From Akkermansia muciniphila (GTDB lineage Bacteria > Verrucomicrobiota > Verrucomicrobiia > Opitutales > Opitutaceae): a stretch of 64,000 nucleotides of DNA. The stretch is from contig CAMCZZ010000007.1 in NCBI GenBank assembly GCA_945888375.1, forward strand, positions 85,294 to 149,293. Direction: 5' to 3'. The notes under the pieces are model-generated. The model did no database searches, was not told where the DNA came from, and was given only the letters and a program-made list of their open reading frames with translations. Shown piece by piece: positions 54,301 through 60,930 of the stretch. The position numbers were made by a program, and so were the translations under genes. Position 1 is the stretch's first letter. The number at the start of each line of letters is the position of its first letter.

Positions 54301-54547
54301 CGGTCGCGGACAGAAGCTCGATCAATCGATTAACCAACGGAAGACGTTCATTGGCGCTTCGATTGCGCAAGGCTTGGACGACGAGGTGAAACAGAAACTG
54401 TCCGTAGGCATGTGGCGCTTCCTCATCATCGAGCTTACGCAAGATTGGGCGAAGCTCTGGATGCTCGGCGAGCGCGGCCGAAAGCTCGTGGTCCAGCAAT
54501 CGTTCGTAAAGTCCTGGAGCGAGGCCGCTTTTGAGCGAAGAGGGCAT
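51377..54547 (-). CDS. PLD-nuclease/SF2 helicase/DUF3427 protein
   Basis: 1056 residues from the ATG at 54547 (PSSLKSGLAPGLYERLLDHE). A phospholipase-D-like domain has RLHAKAYHF and GYIGSANMSRAAM (about 217-240). Helicase motifs are VVAATGTGKTVIAAF (Walker A, about 349), IIIDEAHHSTATSYRP (about 449), GLTATPERMDG and QQLGRGLRHHPEKDCLTVLDF (about 662). The C-terminal third matches DUF3427. Such proteins resemble helicase subunits of restriction systems. It precedes the HNH gene on the same strand by 7 bp, so the two should be co-expressed. Most likely a defence component; the trigger is unknown. Confidence 0.88.
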   Translation of the reverse strand: MPSSLKSGLAPGLYERLLDHELSAALAEHPELRPILRKLDDEEAPHAYGQFLFHLVVQALRNRSANERLPLVNRLIELLSATDGLDYLQRKSLLASPDSVLISLYDASIAGPSNEALPRPSTPLSTSSLLTGARHDPPLEHELRQEMATADRVDILVAFIKWAGLRLLQPAFEELAARGVPVRVVTTSYMGASDPDAIAWLAAQPGFTVKVSYDTDRTRLHAKAYHFYRKSGYSTGYIGSANMSRAAMTSGLEWTVKVTEVDQAHILQRFTAEFSTYWANPDFETYDTSQAQRLKDAIHYAKTSDTTHAPRFFVDIRPHAFQERILEALSAARSSGHTRNLVVAATGTGKTVIAAFDYARFVARASKSQPQVTANQSTLLFVAHRKEILEQARDCFRTVLRDPNFGELLVDGERPNAWRYVFASVQSLTAAQPWVAFSPEHFGFIIIDEAHHSTATSYRPLLENCRPEILLGLTATPERMDGSSILPDFGGEFAAEIRLPEALEEKLLCPFHYFGITDPVSLADESFWRNGQYDVAALTSAYTGDDIRARQRLDVILASLRRYQPDLSRIRAVGFCASVAHAEFMAAAFNQVGLQAAVIVGETAAPERQARLADFRAGRLPFLFTVDVFSEGVDVPEINLVMFLRPTASLTVFLQQLGRGLRHHPEKDCLTVLDFIGQNHRRYRIDRKFAALLNRDRQRMDQEVEKDFPHLPPGCNIQLERVAREHILNNIRESLRHFATLVTESLATFEQDHGCAPTFGNFIRATGISPLTLLKNKTWSEWQALACHAASPTDPDLHACRQAHRRILLRSDPDQLAQLARYADPDLPLGSLPDLLCEPDGVALHYILWGKNGPDVGASNLTDSLTKWRRNRTALHDLREIVDHVRRHPAFPTSPVALPFPCRLRLHASYGSSEIKAALGLCTLERSGPTGVGVLHAEAIKCYVHLVTFKKSEEDFSPTTQYRDYPINRKQLHWESQSTITQASNTGQNLLRFRERGYTILFFARLEKRIDDETAPFIFLGPAERLLSAEGDRPIAMVWELAHEIPAALFEEARAI

Positions 54548-54972
54548 GAAGTTAGCCGGAACTGGCCGCGCAATTCCCCTGCACATCGCCGCAGGAGATG
54601 ATGAGGGGGTGCCAGCGCAGTTTAAATGGAGTGGTCAAATTGAAGGGGTGATCGCGATCCAGCCAAGAAAGGCTGCCCGGCAGACCCGCCCCTGATTTGC
54701 TCAGGTTGCTCCGGAAGGGCCCCGCCTGCACTGACTTTCGGTAGACAAAGCCCATAAAGAAATCTTTGTAGAAATGAGTCAGTAAATCCCCCGGTGGAGC
54801 AAGGGCCAAGAGCCGAGCTTGCCGATAATTCTGCACTATACCCTACATGGTTGGACATTTGAGGGTGAGCCCCGCGCTGCGGGCTGAGTTGAAGGCCGGA
54901 AGGGCGGCGGACGGAGGCGGACGACGGAAAAGTCGAAGGTCTGAAGGTCGCAGGTCGGGTGCGGCGCGGCTG

Positions 54973-55040
54973 GGGCCGCGCGGGGAGGGGACGGCGGAGG
55001 GAGAACGAGAACGATTCCGAGAAAGAGAATGAGGCGGAGG
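54973..55040 (+). repeat. 68-bp direct repeat, left copy
   Basis: Begins GGGCCGCGCGGGGAGGGGAC and ends GAATGAGGCGGAGG. It is identical by eye to 56050-56117. The two copies bracket the kinase-like gene at a spacing of 1077 bp. Confidence 0.88.
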
Positions 55041-55049
55041 ACGGGCGGA

Positions 55050-55148
55050 GAGCGTAAGCTCGGAGGTGGTCGGTGCGAAGCGCCGGCTTCGAAGCGTTAG
55101 CGAAGAGGTGGCGAAACCGGGTGCCCGCGGAGTGGGCGGCAAGCCGCC
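55050..55148. other. Array of short hairpins, possible structured RNA
   Basis: Consecutive small stems: GAGC-GTAA-GCTC (55050-55061), CGAAGC-GCCG-GCTTCG (55076-55091), CTTCG/CGAAG (55087-55105) and GGCGGC-AA-GCCGCC (55135-55148). Several stems have 4-nt loops. No protein frame here looks real. It might be a transcribed RNA or part of the repeat unit. Confidence 0.35.
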
Positions 55149-55301
55149 ACAACGACGGAGGTCTTAAGGTCGCAGGTCGAAGGTCGGGTGCGGCGCGGCT
55201 GGGGCAGATTACCGGGGGTAAAGCCTAGGGTGCGCGATGGCAGGAAAACGAAGAAAGAGCTGGCGACTCAGGCCTCTGCCGATAACCTGCTCTATTGACC
55301 C

Positions 55302-55496
55302 ATGAAGGCTACCAGCCACACTCTCGCAGCTACGACATGGCCGACTCTACAGGGACGCTTGAGGCATGCGCTCACTACACGCGAGGAGGCCGTGCGCCAG
55401 CTCCAGACCACGATGCAGATCACGCCGCTCGCCAGGGCCGTGTTGTCGAGGAGCAAAGACGCCTCCTCCTCTGGGCAGAAGAAAACGAAAGGCTGA
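55302..55496 (+). CDS. Small 64-residue open frame overlapping the kinase-like gene
   Basis: Starts at an ATG 13 bp after the TTG that opens the longer frame of the next gene. It reads MKATSHTLAATTWPTLQGRL and EEAVRQLQTTMQITPLARAV, an amphipathic basic peptide of plausible composition. It overlaps 160 bp of the kinase-like gene in another frame and ends in a Lys-rich tail. It may be a genuine small protein, a translational leader, or the true N-terminus of the kinase gene before a frameshift. Confidence 0.35.
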   Translation: MKATSHTLAATTWPTLQGRLRHALTTREEAVRQLQTTMQITPLARAVLSRSKDASSSGQKKTKG

Positions 55497-56011
55497 GGAC
55501 GCGGCACCAGCCGCTACCGGAGTTTGCCCGCGGCGGGGAGCATTTGGTGTTCTACCGCCAGTCAAATAAGCGCTACTACAAGGCGACTTTGGCTCAGAGT
55601 CAAAAGGGTTACGGAATTGCCTTTGGCTCCCTTACGCGAGGGGCGACGCCTTCGGAGTATTTGGATAGGCAGGCCATGCACAACCGGATCTTCGACGATG
55701 ACATCCGGCTCGAATACATTTTGGAGAACGATGGATTCCCGATCATCGTGATTTCCCAGCCAGGCGTCCGAGGCACGCCGCCCAGCCAGAAGGCTATCGA
55801 CGCGATGATGTTGACGAAGGGATTTGAGCGGATCGCCGAGGGGGCGTTCTACGACGCGCGGGCTGGGCTCCTGATTTTTGATCTCCTTCCGCGAAACGCC
55901 ATTCTCACCGTTGATGGCGGAGTGTTTCCCATCGACCCAGTTATTCAGCGTATCGACCCTGAGTTTGCGGCGTTTCTGCGCGCCGCGCCCTACACGATCA
56001 ATCTGCACTGA
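55337..56011 (+). CDS. Polyvalent-protein kinase-like domain protein
   Basis: 224 residues from the ATG at 55337; the frame is open to a TTG at 55295. A short helical lead (QRRLLLWAEENERLRTRH) is followed by GGEHLVFYRQSNKRYYKATL, with the Lys of a small-lobe strand. Then come ATPSEYLDRQAMHNRIFDDD, IIVISQPGVRGTPPSQ and a catalytic-loop-like LLIFDLLPRNAILTVDGG ending in a metal-site-like FPIDPVI. This pattern is known from kinase-like domains of polyvalent proteins of phages and conjugative elements. It lies alone between two identical 68-bp repeats. Confidence 0.72.
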   Translation: MADSTGTLEACAHYTRGGRAPAPDHDADHAARQGRVVEEQRRLLLWAEENERLRTRHQPLPEFARGGEHLVFYRQSNKRYYKATLAQSQKGYGIAFGSLTRGATPSEYLDRQAMHNRIFDDDIRLEYILENDGFPIIVISQPGVRGTPPSQKAIDAMMLTKGFERIAEGAFYDARAGLLIFDLLPRNAILTVDGGVFPIDPVIQRIDPEFAAFLRAAPYTINLH

Positions 56012-56049
56012 TGCGGGGCGCGGAGCCTACTCTGCCAAGGCTTTCATCA

Positions 56050-56117
56050 GGGCCGCGCGGGGAGGGGACGGCGGAGGGAGAACGAGAACGATTCCGAGAA
56101 AGAGAATGAGGCGGAGG
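56050..56117 (+). repeat. 68-bp direct repeat, right copy
   Basis: Identical by eye to 54973-55040. It starts 38 bp past the stop codon of the kinase-like gene. Confidence 0.88.
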
Positions 56118-56203
56118 GGGGGGCGGGATGGGCCGTGGGCCCGTCTCCGTGTGGACCGGGTTTGGATAAGGCCCGGACGACATGGAGGTCGTCCCGCCCG
56201 GGT

Positions 56204-57523
56204 TCAGATTGCTCGGTTGGCAGCCAGTTGAGCGCTTTGACGCGTCATGCCGGTAAAGATCGCGTCGGCTACTGCGCCCGGGAAACCGGGCGGGAGCAGG
56301 CCGCGCACGTGTTCAATCACAGCCGGGGTGGTGTGCGCGATTTGCTCTATCCATTTGCCGTCGCCGCCCAGTCCGCCGGTGCGCCCGATATGCTCCCAGT
56401 GTCGTTGCTTGATATCCGCCAGCTTCCAGTGGGCGTTTTTGCTGCGCACCGCCATCGCGAGTTTGGCCTTGGGCCAGGCGAGGAAATTGGGCCCGTTTCC
56501 GATAATCGGCCAGGCCGAGAGCACGTCGTAAAACGGGGTCAGCCGGTAGCCGCCTCCACGTTCATGAAACAAGGAAAAGTTTTTGGCGTGCCCATCGGTG
56601 GCGGCCAGAATCCAAAATATGAGCTGTGCTCGCAGGAAGTTCCGGCGATCTTCTTCGGGGCGGGAACTGCCGGCGAGCACGCGCAAGATGTCACCCATGC
56701 TGGGACCGCCTTCGGCTTCGTATTTGTTCGACGGCGAGCATCCCAGCGCCTGGCAGAAATCTTCCTGGGGTAACCGGGCTATCCAGCCTGAGGCCGGTGC
56801 GCGATCGAAGCGTTTGACGATCAGCACGCGTTGCTCCGCAAAACGCGCCATCTCGCACTCGGCCACGGGCAATCCGTAGGCTTTCAGGATTTGGTGGCAC
56901 AGCCATTCGTTTTCGACGGAATCCCGCATGTCCGCCGCCATGCCGCCGATCAAACCGAGCGGCAGTTTGAAAATATGGGTGGTCGGTGTCGCTCCGCATG
57001 GAATGCACCAGTTTCCCCTGTGGTAGAGCAGGGCAGTTTTTTCCTGGGCGCCGGCGATGGAGAAGCGGAAGTCGTCTGCATCGTGTCCGGCCAAGGTCGA
57101 GCCGCTGGAGAGCGTGGCTCGAATGGCCTGAGCGACGCCGTCTGCATCGAGTCTTCGGGCCTGGATCTTTTTCACATCGGGCGCTTCGTGGTCCTCCGGC
57201 AGGAGCTGAATCGCCCCCACGCAATCGCGTCCTATCGCAGCCAGGAGATCGAAGGCGCTGCCGCTATCAGAGTGGAATCGGGTTTGGAGGCGGCGCCGAA
57301 TCTGATCGTTATCCGGCAGAAGATTTTCGAAGAAGTGGGCCACAGGCGCGCCACGCAGGGGCTGGTTGCCCACCGTAAAAGGAAGCGAGAGCGAGAGAAC
57401 ACGCCTCGCCGCGCTCTCCAGCCAAGCATCGTCATAGCGAAAAGACTGCGGTCGCCCGGGAGGAGTCGACCACAGGCCGACGCGTTCCCCATTCATCCAG
57501 ACGGCCAGAGAGTGGGCGCTCAT
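56204..57523 (-). CDS. hipA: HipA-family serine/threonine kinase toxin
   Basis: 439 residues, the usual length. The N-terminal couple-HipA domain has LAVWMNGERVGLWSTPPGRP and FFENLLPDNDQIRRRLQTRF. The kinase part has RFSIAGAQEKTALLYHRGNW with the P-loop-like Ser, and KLPLG. The catalytic core is ILAATDGHAKNFSLFHE (Asp and Asn, about 309), followed by YRLTPFYDVLSAWP with the metal-binding Asp. HipA phosphorylates a tRNA synthetase and stops growth. It begins 1 bp after the hipB stop, so the pair is one transcript with antitoxin first. All active-site residues are present, so it is probably functional. Confidence 0.93.
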   Translation of the reverse strand: MSAHSLAVWMNGERVGLWSTPPGRPQSFRYDDAWLESAARRVLSLSLPFTVGNQPLRGAPVAHFFENLLPDNDQIRRRLQTRFHSDSGSAFDLLAAIGRDCVGAIQLLPEDHEAPDVKKIQARRLDADGVAQAIRATLSSGSTLAGHDADDFRFSIAGAQEKTALLYHRGNWCIPCGATPTTHIFKLPLGLIGGMAADMRDSVENEWLCHQILKAYGLPVAECEMARFAEQRVLIVKRFDRAPASGWIARLPQEDFCQALGCSPSNKYEAEGGPSMGDILRVLAGSSRPEEDRRNFLRAQLIFWILAATDGHAKNFSLFHERGGGYRLTPFYDVLSAWPIIGNGPNFLAWPKAKLAMAVRSKNAHWKLADIKQRHWEHIGRTGGLGGDGKWIEQIAHTTPAVIEHVRGLLPPGFPGAVADAIFTGMTRQSAQLAANRAI

Positions 57524-57524
57524 C

Positions 57525-57800
57525 TTACCAATTGTCGCCCGGCTTGGATGAGACCTTCGCGGTTGGCTTGGAGGCGGCGCCTGATGTTTTTTCCACCACC
57601 ACGAGATCTCCCCCCAGCAAGACGATTAATTTTGAAATCTGGTCGAACGAGGCCTTCGCCGGGGCGGCTTCGATGCGGGCGATGCGCTTTTGGCTGACGC
57701 CGATCAGAGAGCCGAGCTGCGCCTGGGTAAGCCCAAGGTGTTTGCGCAACGCAGGCAGCACCGCTCGAATTTGCGCGGGAGTGGAGACCGGGTGGTTCAT
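57525..57800 (-). CDS. hipB: HipB-type XRE antitoxin
   Basis: 91 residues. A helix-turn-helix XRE domain (ALRKHLGLTQAQLGSLIGVS, then QKRIARIEAAPAKASFDQIS) is followed by the short strand LLGGDLVVVEK and a Lys/Ser/Pro-rich tail. HipB dimers bind operators in their own promoter and block HipA. The upstream AT-rich sequence has a palindrome, a candidate operator. Gene order hipB-hipA is the standard one. Confidence 0.9.
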   Translation of the reverse strand: MNHPVSTPAQIRAVLPALRKHLGLTQAQLGSLIGVSQKRIARIEAAPAKASFDQISKLIVLLGGDLVVVEKTSGAASKPTAKVSSKPGDNW

Positions 57801-57830
57801 TGCAAATCACGAACTACTTAAAGAAAGTAA

Positions 57831-57856
57831 TGTCAATAAATACCCTTAAGGGAGTA
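57831..57856 (-). promoter_or_regulatory. Candidate hipBA operator/promoter region
   Basis: The palindrome CCCTTAAGGG is centred within TACCCTTAAGGGAGTA (57841-57856). A TTGACA box on the minus strand is at 57831-57836. A convincing -10 box at normal spacing is not visible. The palindrome lies about 45 bp upstream of the hipB start, where HipB-like repressors usually bind. Confidence 0.4.
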
Positions 57857-57976
57857 TATTTGAATTACTATCCCAGTGTAGTTTAGTCAGGTCGATGCAG
57901 GTCCGATCGGTGATCGAGGCCAAAGCGCGAAGCGGCCGGCCTATGGGGCGGCGCAGGGCGGAGCGGAGGAGAGGAA

Positions 57977-58010
57977 GAAGTCGCAGGTCTGAAGGTCGCA
58001 GGGCGAAGGT
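57977..58010 (+). repeat. Repeat family E, partial copy 4
   Basis: AAGTCGCAGGTCTGAAGGTC followed by GCAGGGCGAAGGT matches the phrase seen in copies 1 to 3. The gap 57857-58100 contains it together with an ACCCACGAAAAACACGAAAG-type sequence at about 58050 and no gene. Confidence 0.55.
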
Positions 58011-58100
58011 AGTTAACCACGTTTCGAGCGCCAGCGACAGTCAGCCAACCCACGAAAAACACGAAAGGGGGCGGACGGACGAAGCAGGCCGGAAATCGCC

Positions 58101-59114
58101 TCACGCCGACACGGTCAGCAAGGCCTCCCAGCGGGTGGTGTAGCACGGGCTGAGGTTGGCCTGGCGCATTTTCCAGGCGGGCGTAGCAGGACCGGCGGAG
58201 CCGAGGCGCACGGTGGCGCGGCCGTGGTCGCGGTTGAGGCGATCCATCGTGGCCATGAGGGCGCGGCGGCGGGCGAGCACTTCGGGCGGCGGGGCATCGA
58301 AGGAGAGTTGCGTGGCCGTCTCGGGGCCGAGGTCGGACGCGAGCACGCCGACCTTGCGAAAGGAGAAGCCGGGGCGGTGGATGCGGCGGAGCAGGCCGGC
58401 GGCGATCTCGGCGAGCCGGCCGCTGTCGTTGCCCGGCATGGGTAGGGCGCAGCCAGTGGCGGGGAAATACTGCGGGCCGCCGCCGTGGGGATTGGTTTCG
58501 AGGAAGACTTGGAGGAAGCCCGCGACCTGGCGCTGGGCGCGGAGTTTCTCGGCGACGCGGCTGACGTAGGCGGCCAGGGGCTCGCCCAGCTCGTCGAGGG
58601 TGGAGAGGGGCGAGCCGAAGCCTTTGGCGCAGCAGATGGCTTTCTTGGGCGGGGCTAGCTCCTCTAGCGCGAGGCAGGACAGGCCGCGCAGCTCGAGGAC
58701 GACGCGCAGGCCGGTGACGGCGAGCAGGCGGCGGGCGGTGGTGTTCTCGACCAACACCGGATCGAGCAACCAGCGTTGGATGACGAAGACCGCCGCCTCG
58801 ACATCCTTGTTTTTGGTGAACGCCGGATCTTTCTCGCGGATCGCGTCCACCAAGGCGGAGACGCCGGCGTCGTCGGCCATCTCGTGCACGATGAACATGG
58901 CATCGGCCAGGTTCTTGTTGGGCGTGGGGCCTGCGGGCTTGAGAAGGGTTTCGTGAAGGACTTTGTGGTCGAGTGTTTCGGGGTCTGCCGGCCACTCGAA
59001 TTTCTGCGACTCCAAGTAGGCGCGGTATGGCGTGAAGAACTGGTGGAGCAGGGCGGCCGGTATGGAGCGAAGAAGGCCGAGGGAAGTAAAGGTGCGCGGG
59101 TTGTAGTTCGACAT
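58101..59114 (-). CDS. Chimeric protein: unknown N-terminus fused to the C-terminal half of UmuC
   Basis: 337 residues. Residues about 1-125 (SNYNPRTFTSLGLLRSIPAA, then FTPYRAYLESQKFEW) belong to a family I do not recognise. From about 128 the sequence is UmuC: LRGLSCLALEELAPPKKAIC, then FGSPLSTLDELGEPLAAYVS, then FLETNPH, GCALPMPGND, LLRRIHRPGFSFRKVGVLAS and a final MRQANLSPCYTTRWEALL. The palm and fingers domains with the catalytic acidic residues are missing, so it cannot be a polymerase. It is probably a recombination product on the mobile element, not necessarily a useless one, since the frame is intact over 1 kb. Confidence 0.75.
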   Translation of the reverse strand: MSNYNPRTFTSLGLLRSIPAALLHQFFTPYRAYLESQKFEWPADPETLDHKVLHETLLKPAGPTPNKNLADAMFIVHEMADDAGVSALVDAIREKDPAFTKNKDVEAAVFVIQRWLLDPVLVENTTARRLLAVTGLRVVLELRGLSCLALEELAPPKKAICCAKGFGSPLSTLDELGEPLAAYVSRVAEKLRAQRQVAGFLQVFLETNPHGGGPQYFPATGCALPMPGNDSGRLAEIAAGLLRRIHRPGFSFRKVGVLASDLGPETATQLSFDAPPPEVLARRRALMATMDRLNRDHGRATVRLGSAGPATPAWKMRQANLSPCYTTRWEALLTVSA

Positions 59115-59271
59115 GTTTGGAGACGAAAAAACCGCGACCTAGAGCGGGCGCGGTTGGCGGCTGCTGTTGATACGAAGAGACTGACAGGCGAGCCGTTTGC
59201 AGCAAGCCCAACAAGGCATGAAAACGGCTCATAATGGTCACGTGTGACCGCTTCGCCGCCTCTGTCCGACG

Positions 59272-59505
59272 CTAGCCGCGCGCCGGGATTTTGAGCTTCG
59301 TGCGGATGTGGGTGGAGACCTCGGCGGGGTCGAAGTAAACGAGGCGGCCGATCTTGTGGTAAGGGATGCGGCGGAGCTTCGTCCAGTCGCGGAGGGTGCG
59401 AATCGAGGGCTCTTTGCCGGTCGGGAAAATGCCGCAAGTGCGGAGGCCGACGATGTCGATGAGCTGCGAATTGATGTGAGTAGCGGAGTCGGGAGGCGTG
59501 TGCAT
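59272..59505 (-). CDS. Small helix-turn-helix protein (excisionase/AlpA-like)
   Basis: 77 residues. The core GKEPSIRTLRDWTKLRRIPY, then HKIGRLVYFDPAEVSTHI, has the winged-helix pattern of excisionase and AlpA-type DNA-binding proteins (helix-turn-helix then a wing with RLVYFDPAEV). It lies 1.4 kb from the integrase on the same strand, so a role in excision or in control of the element is likely. Confidence 0.72.
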   Translation of the reverse strand: MHTPPDSATHINSQLIDIVGLRTCGIFPTGKEPSIRTLRDWTKLRRIPYHKIGRLVYFDPAEVSTHIRTKLKIPARG

Positions 59506-59589
59506 GCAGCGGGCGCGGTGTCCACCCCTGGCAGAAACAAGTTTGCCGGAACATGGATTAGCTGTCTTTGTCGCAAGCTTATCCCATTC

Positions 59590-60897
59590 ATGAATATCGC
59601 TGAATACGCGAAGAAGAAGGTGCAGGCGGCTGATGCCGCAGTGTCCGTAGCTAAGGCTGCGGCCAAGGCTATCGAAACCGAGTTGAAAGGGCTTGAGACC
59701 AAGTCACGTGAGCTCAAAACGACACGTGATCGGCTAGTCGCCGAGGAGATCGACAAAACGGCGGTGGAGGAAAAACTTAGCGGCGTTGAGTCTAAAATCG
59801 TCGCTCAAACGGCAGAGCTGAAACTCAAAAATGACGCCATCGAAGCTGCTCTTGCAGAGCGAGGAACGTTAAAGCCCTTGGAGGAATTGGTTCAACTGTG
59901 CGTCGAAAAACTTAAATCTCCGGAGGTGGCTGAAATTCAGTCTGCCCATGAGTTATTGATGCATTTTGAGGTGCATCTCAAATTTGAGGAACAACGAGCA
60001 ACGGCGTGCAGTTTTTGGTGGTTGGGTAAGGGTAGAACACGAGCTGATAAACCCCTTTTTGAATTGCCCTTGGCTTCGAAAGAAGTTCGGGGAAGAGCGA
60101 CGCTGCTTCCTGACGCCGTGTCATGGATTCCAGATCAATGGCTACCGGCAAAAGGAAGCCGGCGCGAAGAGATCCGGCGTTTGGATTACGACAAGAAACC
60201 GCTTAAAACAGCAGATGATCAAGCCCCCGAATCGATTTACTTCCTCACTCCAGAGGATGATTTCAGGACGCTTAACGGAACGATTTCATGGCAGGAAGCG
60301 GGTAGGCGGGAGAAACCCAAACCCCATGGTCACTCATGGCAACAAACAGAGTGGGAGGATACTGTAGTTACAAAGGAAGCAAAAATAGGGGAGGTTGAAT
60401 CATCTCTGCTTGGTGAATTACTGAATGACCTAGAGAATGTTGAGATCAACCTTTCGGGTAAAAATGGGATCCCGTATCTCGACGAAATAGCAAATCTAGT
60501 CATCGCCGCTACGCACCCCATCGGCGAAAGCCCATACGCAGAGTATCGGGATGCCCAGACAACGCTTGAGATTGAAAAAATCGTGGGGCCGTTTTTGGGC
60601 AAATTCATTGATGCGCCATGGACGGCAGAAACCACGGGTGTTCTCGCGAATTTCAAATACTACTGTGAACAGCGAGAGCGACCGCGGTTTCATAACCTCA
60701 CAATTGACGGACTCTATGGCTTCCGACTGCGCACTCGGGATCACAGCTGGATAACTGGTCAAATTTATATCGTCCCCAAGACGATGAAATACGCGGTTCC
60801 TGAGTTAAAGGTGCCGGAGATTACAAAACTAAACAGCGGACAACACATCCTCGCCCGCATGGGACGCATGATCCTGCTCGTCACTGAAGCCAGATGA
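59590..60897 (+). CDS. Uncharacterised coiled-coil protein, 435 residues
   Basis: Start at the ATG 59590 (NIAEYAKKKVQAADAAVSVA). Residues about 10-105 are a long coiled coil (Ala/Glu/Lys-rich, for example KSRELKTTRDRLVAEEIDKT). The following 330 residues are a mixed domain I cannot place, with FLTPEDDFRTLNGTISW, NVEINLSGKNGIPYLDEIAN and TGQIYIVPKTMKYAVPELKV. There is no signal peptide or membrane helix. The gene is clearly richer in A and T than its neighbours, so it came from another source. It sits between the excisionase-like gene and the integrase as element cargo; a defence role is possible but unsupported. Confidence 0.7.
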   Translation: MNIAEYAKKKVQAADAAVSVAKAAAKAIETELKGLETKSRELKTTRDRLVAEEIDKTAVEEKLSGVESKIVAQTAELKLKNDAIEAALAERGTLKPLEELVQLCVEKLKSPEVAEIQSAHELLMHFEVHLKFEEQRATACSFWWLGKGRTRADKPLFELPLASKEVRGRATLLPDAVSWIPDQWLPAKGSRREEIRRLDYDKKPLKTADDQAPESIYFLTPEDDFRTLNGTISWQEAGRREKPKPHGHSWQQTEWEDTVVTKEAKIGEVESSLLGELLNDLENVEINLSGKNGIPYLDEIANLVIAATHPIGESPYAEYRDAQTTLEIEKIVGPFLGKFIDAPWTAETTGVLANFKYYCEQRERPRFHNLTIDGLYGFRLRTRDHSWITGQIYIVPKTMKYAVPELKVPEITKLNSGQHILARMGRMILLVTEAR

Positions 60898-60926
60898 AAA
60901 AGCCCGCACCGGCGAAGGTGCGGGCT
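60896..60926 (-). terminator. Terminator of the integrase gene (also overlaps the end of the coiled-coil gene)
   Basis: Arms AGCCCGCACC and GGTGCGGGCT with a 6-nt loop. On the minus strand five T residues follow. It lies only 4 bp past the integrase stop and abuts the stop of the opposing gene. Confidence 0.82.
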
Positions 60927-60930
60927 GGTA

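Larger units (their letters stand above)
54931..55205 (+). repeat. Repeat family E, copies 2 and 3
   Basis: GTCGAAGGTCTGAAGGTCGC, AGGTCGGGTGCGGCGCGGCT and GGGGCCGCGC at 54931-54982 match the reversed block at 17843-17921. A second partial copy, CGCAGGTCGAAGGTCGGGTG then CGGCGCGGCTGGGGC, is at 55155-55205. The gap from 54548 to 55301 holds these repeats and the hairpin array but no gene I can support. Confidence 0.7.

Noticed and set aside
54622..55152. Antisense 176-residue protein over the family E repeats
   Set aside because: It reads through the repeats and hairpin array; composition is Arg/Pro/Ser-rich and varies with the repeat copies.
57895..59241. Long Pro/Arg-rich frame overlapping the chimeric umuC gene
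   Set aside because: It is an out-of-frame shadow on the same strand; the UmuC frame carries the family motifs.
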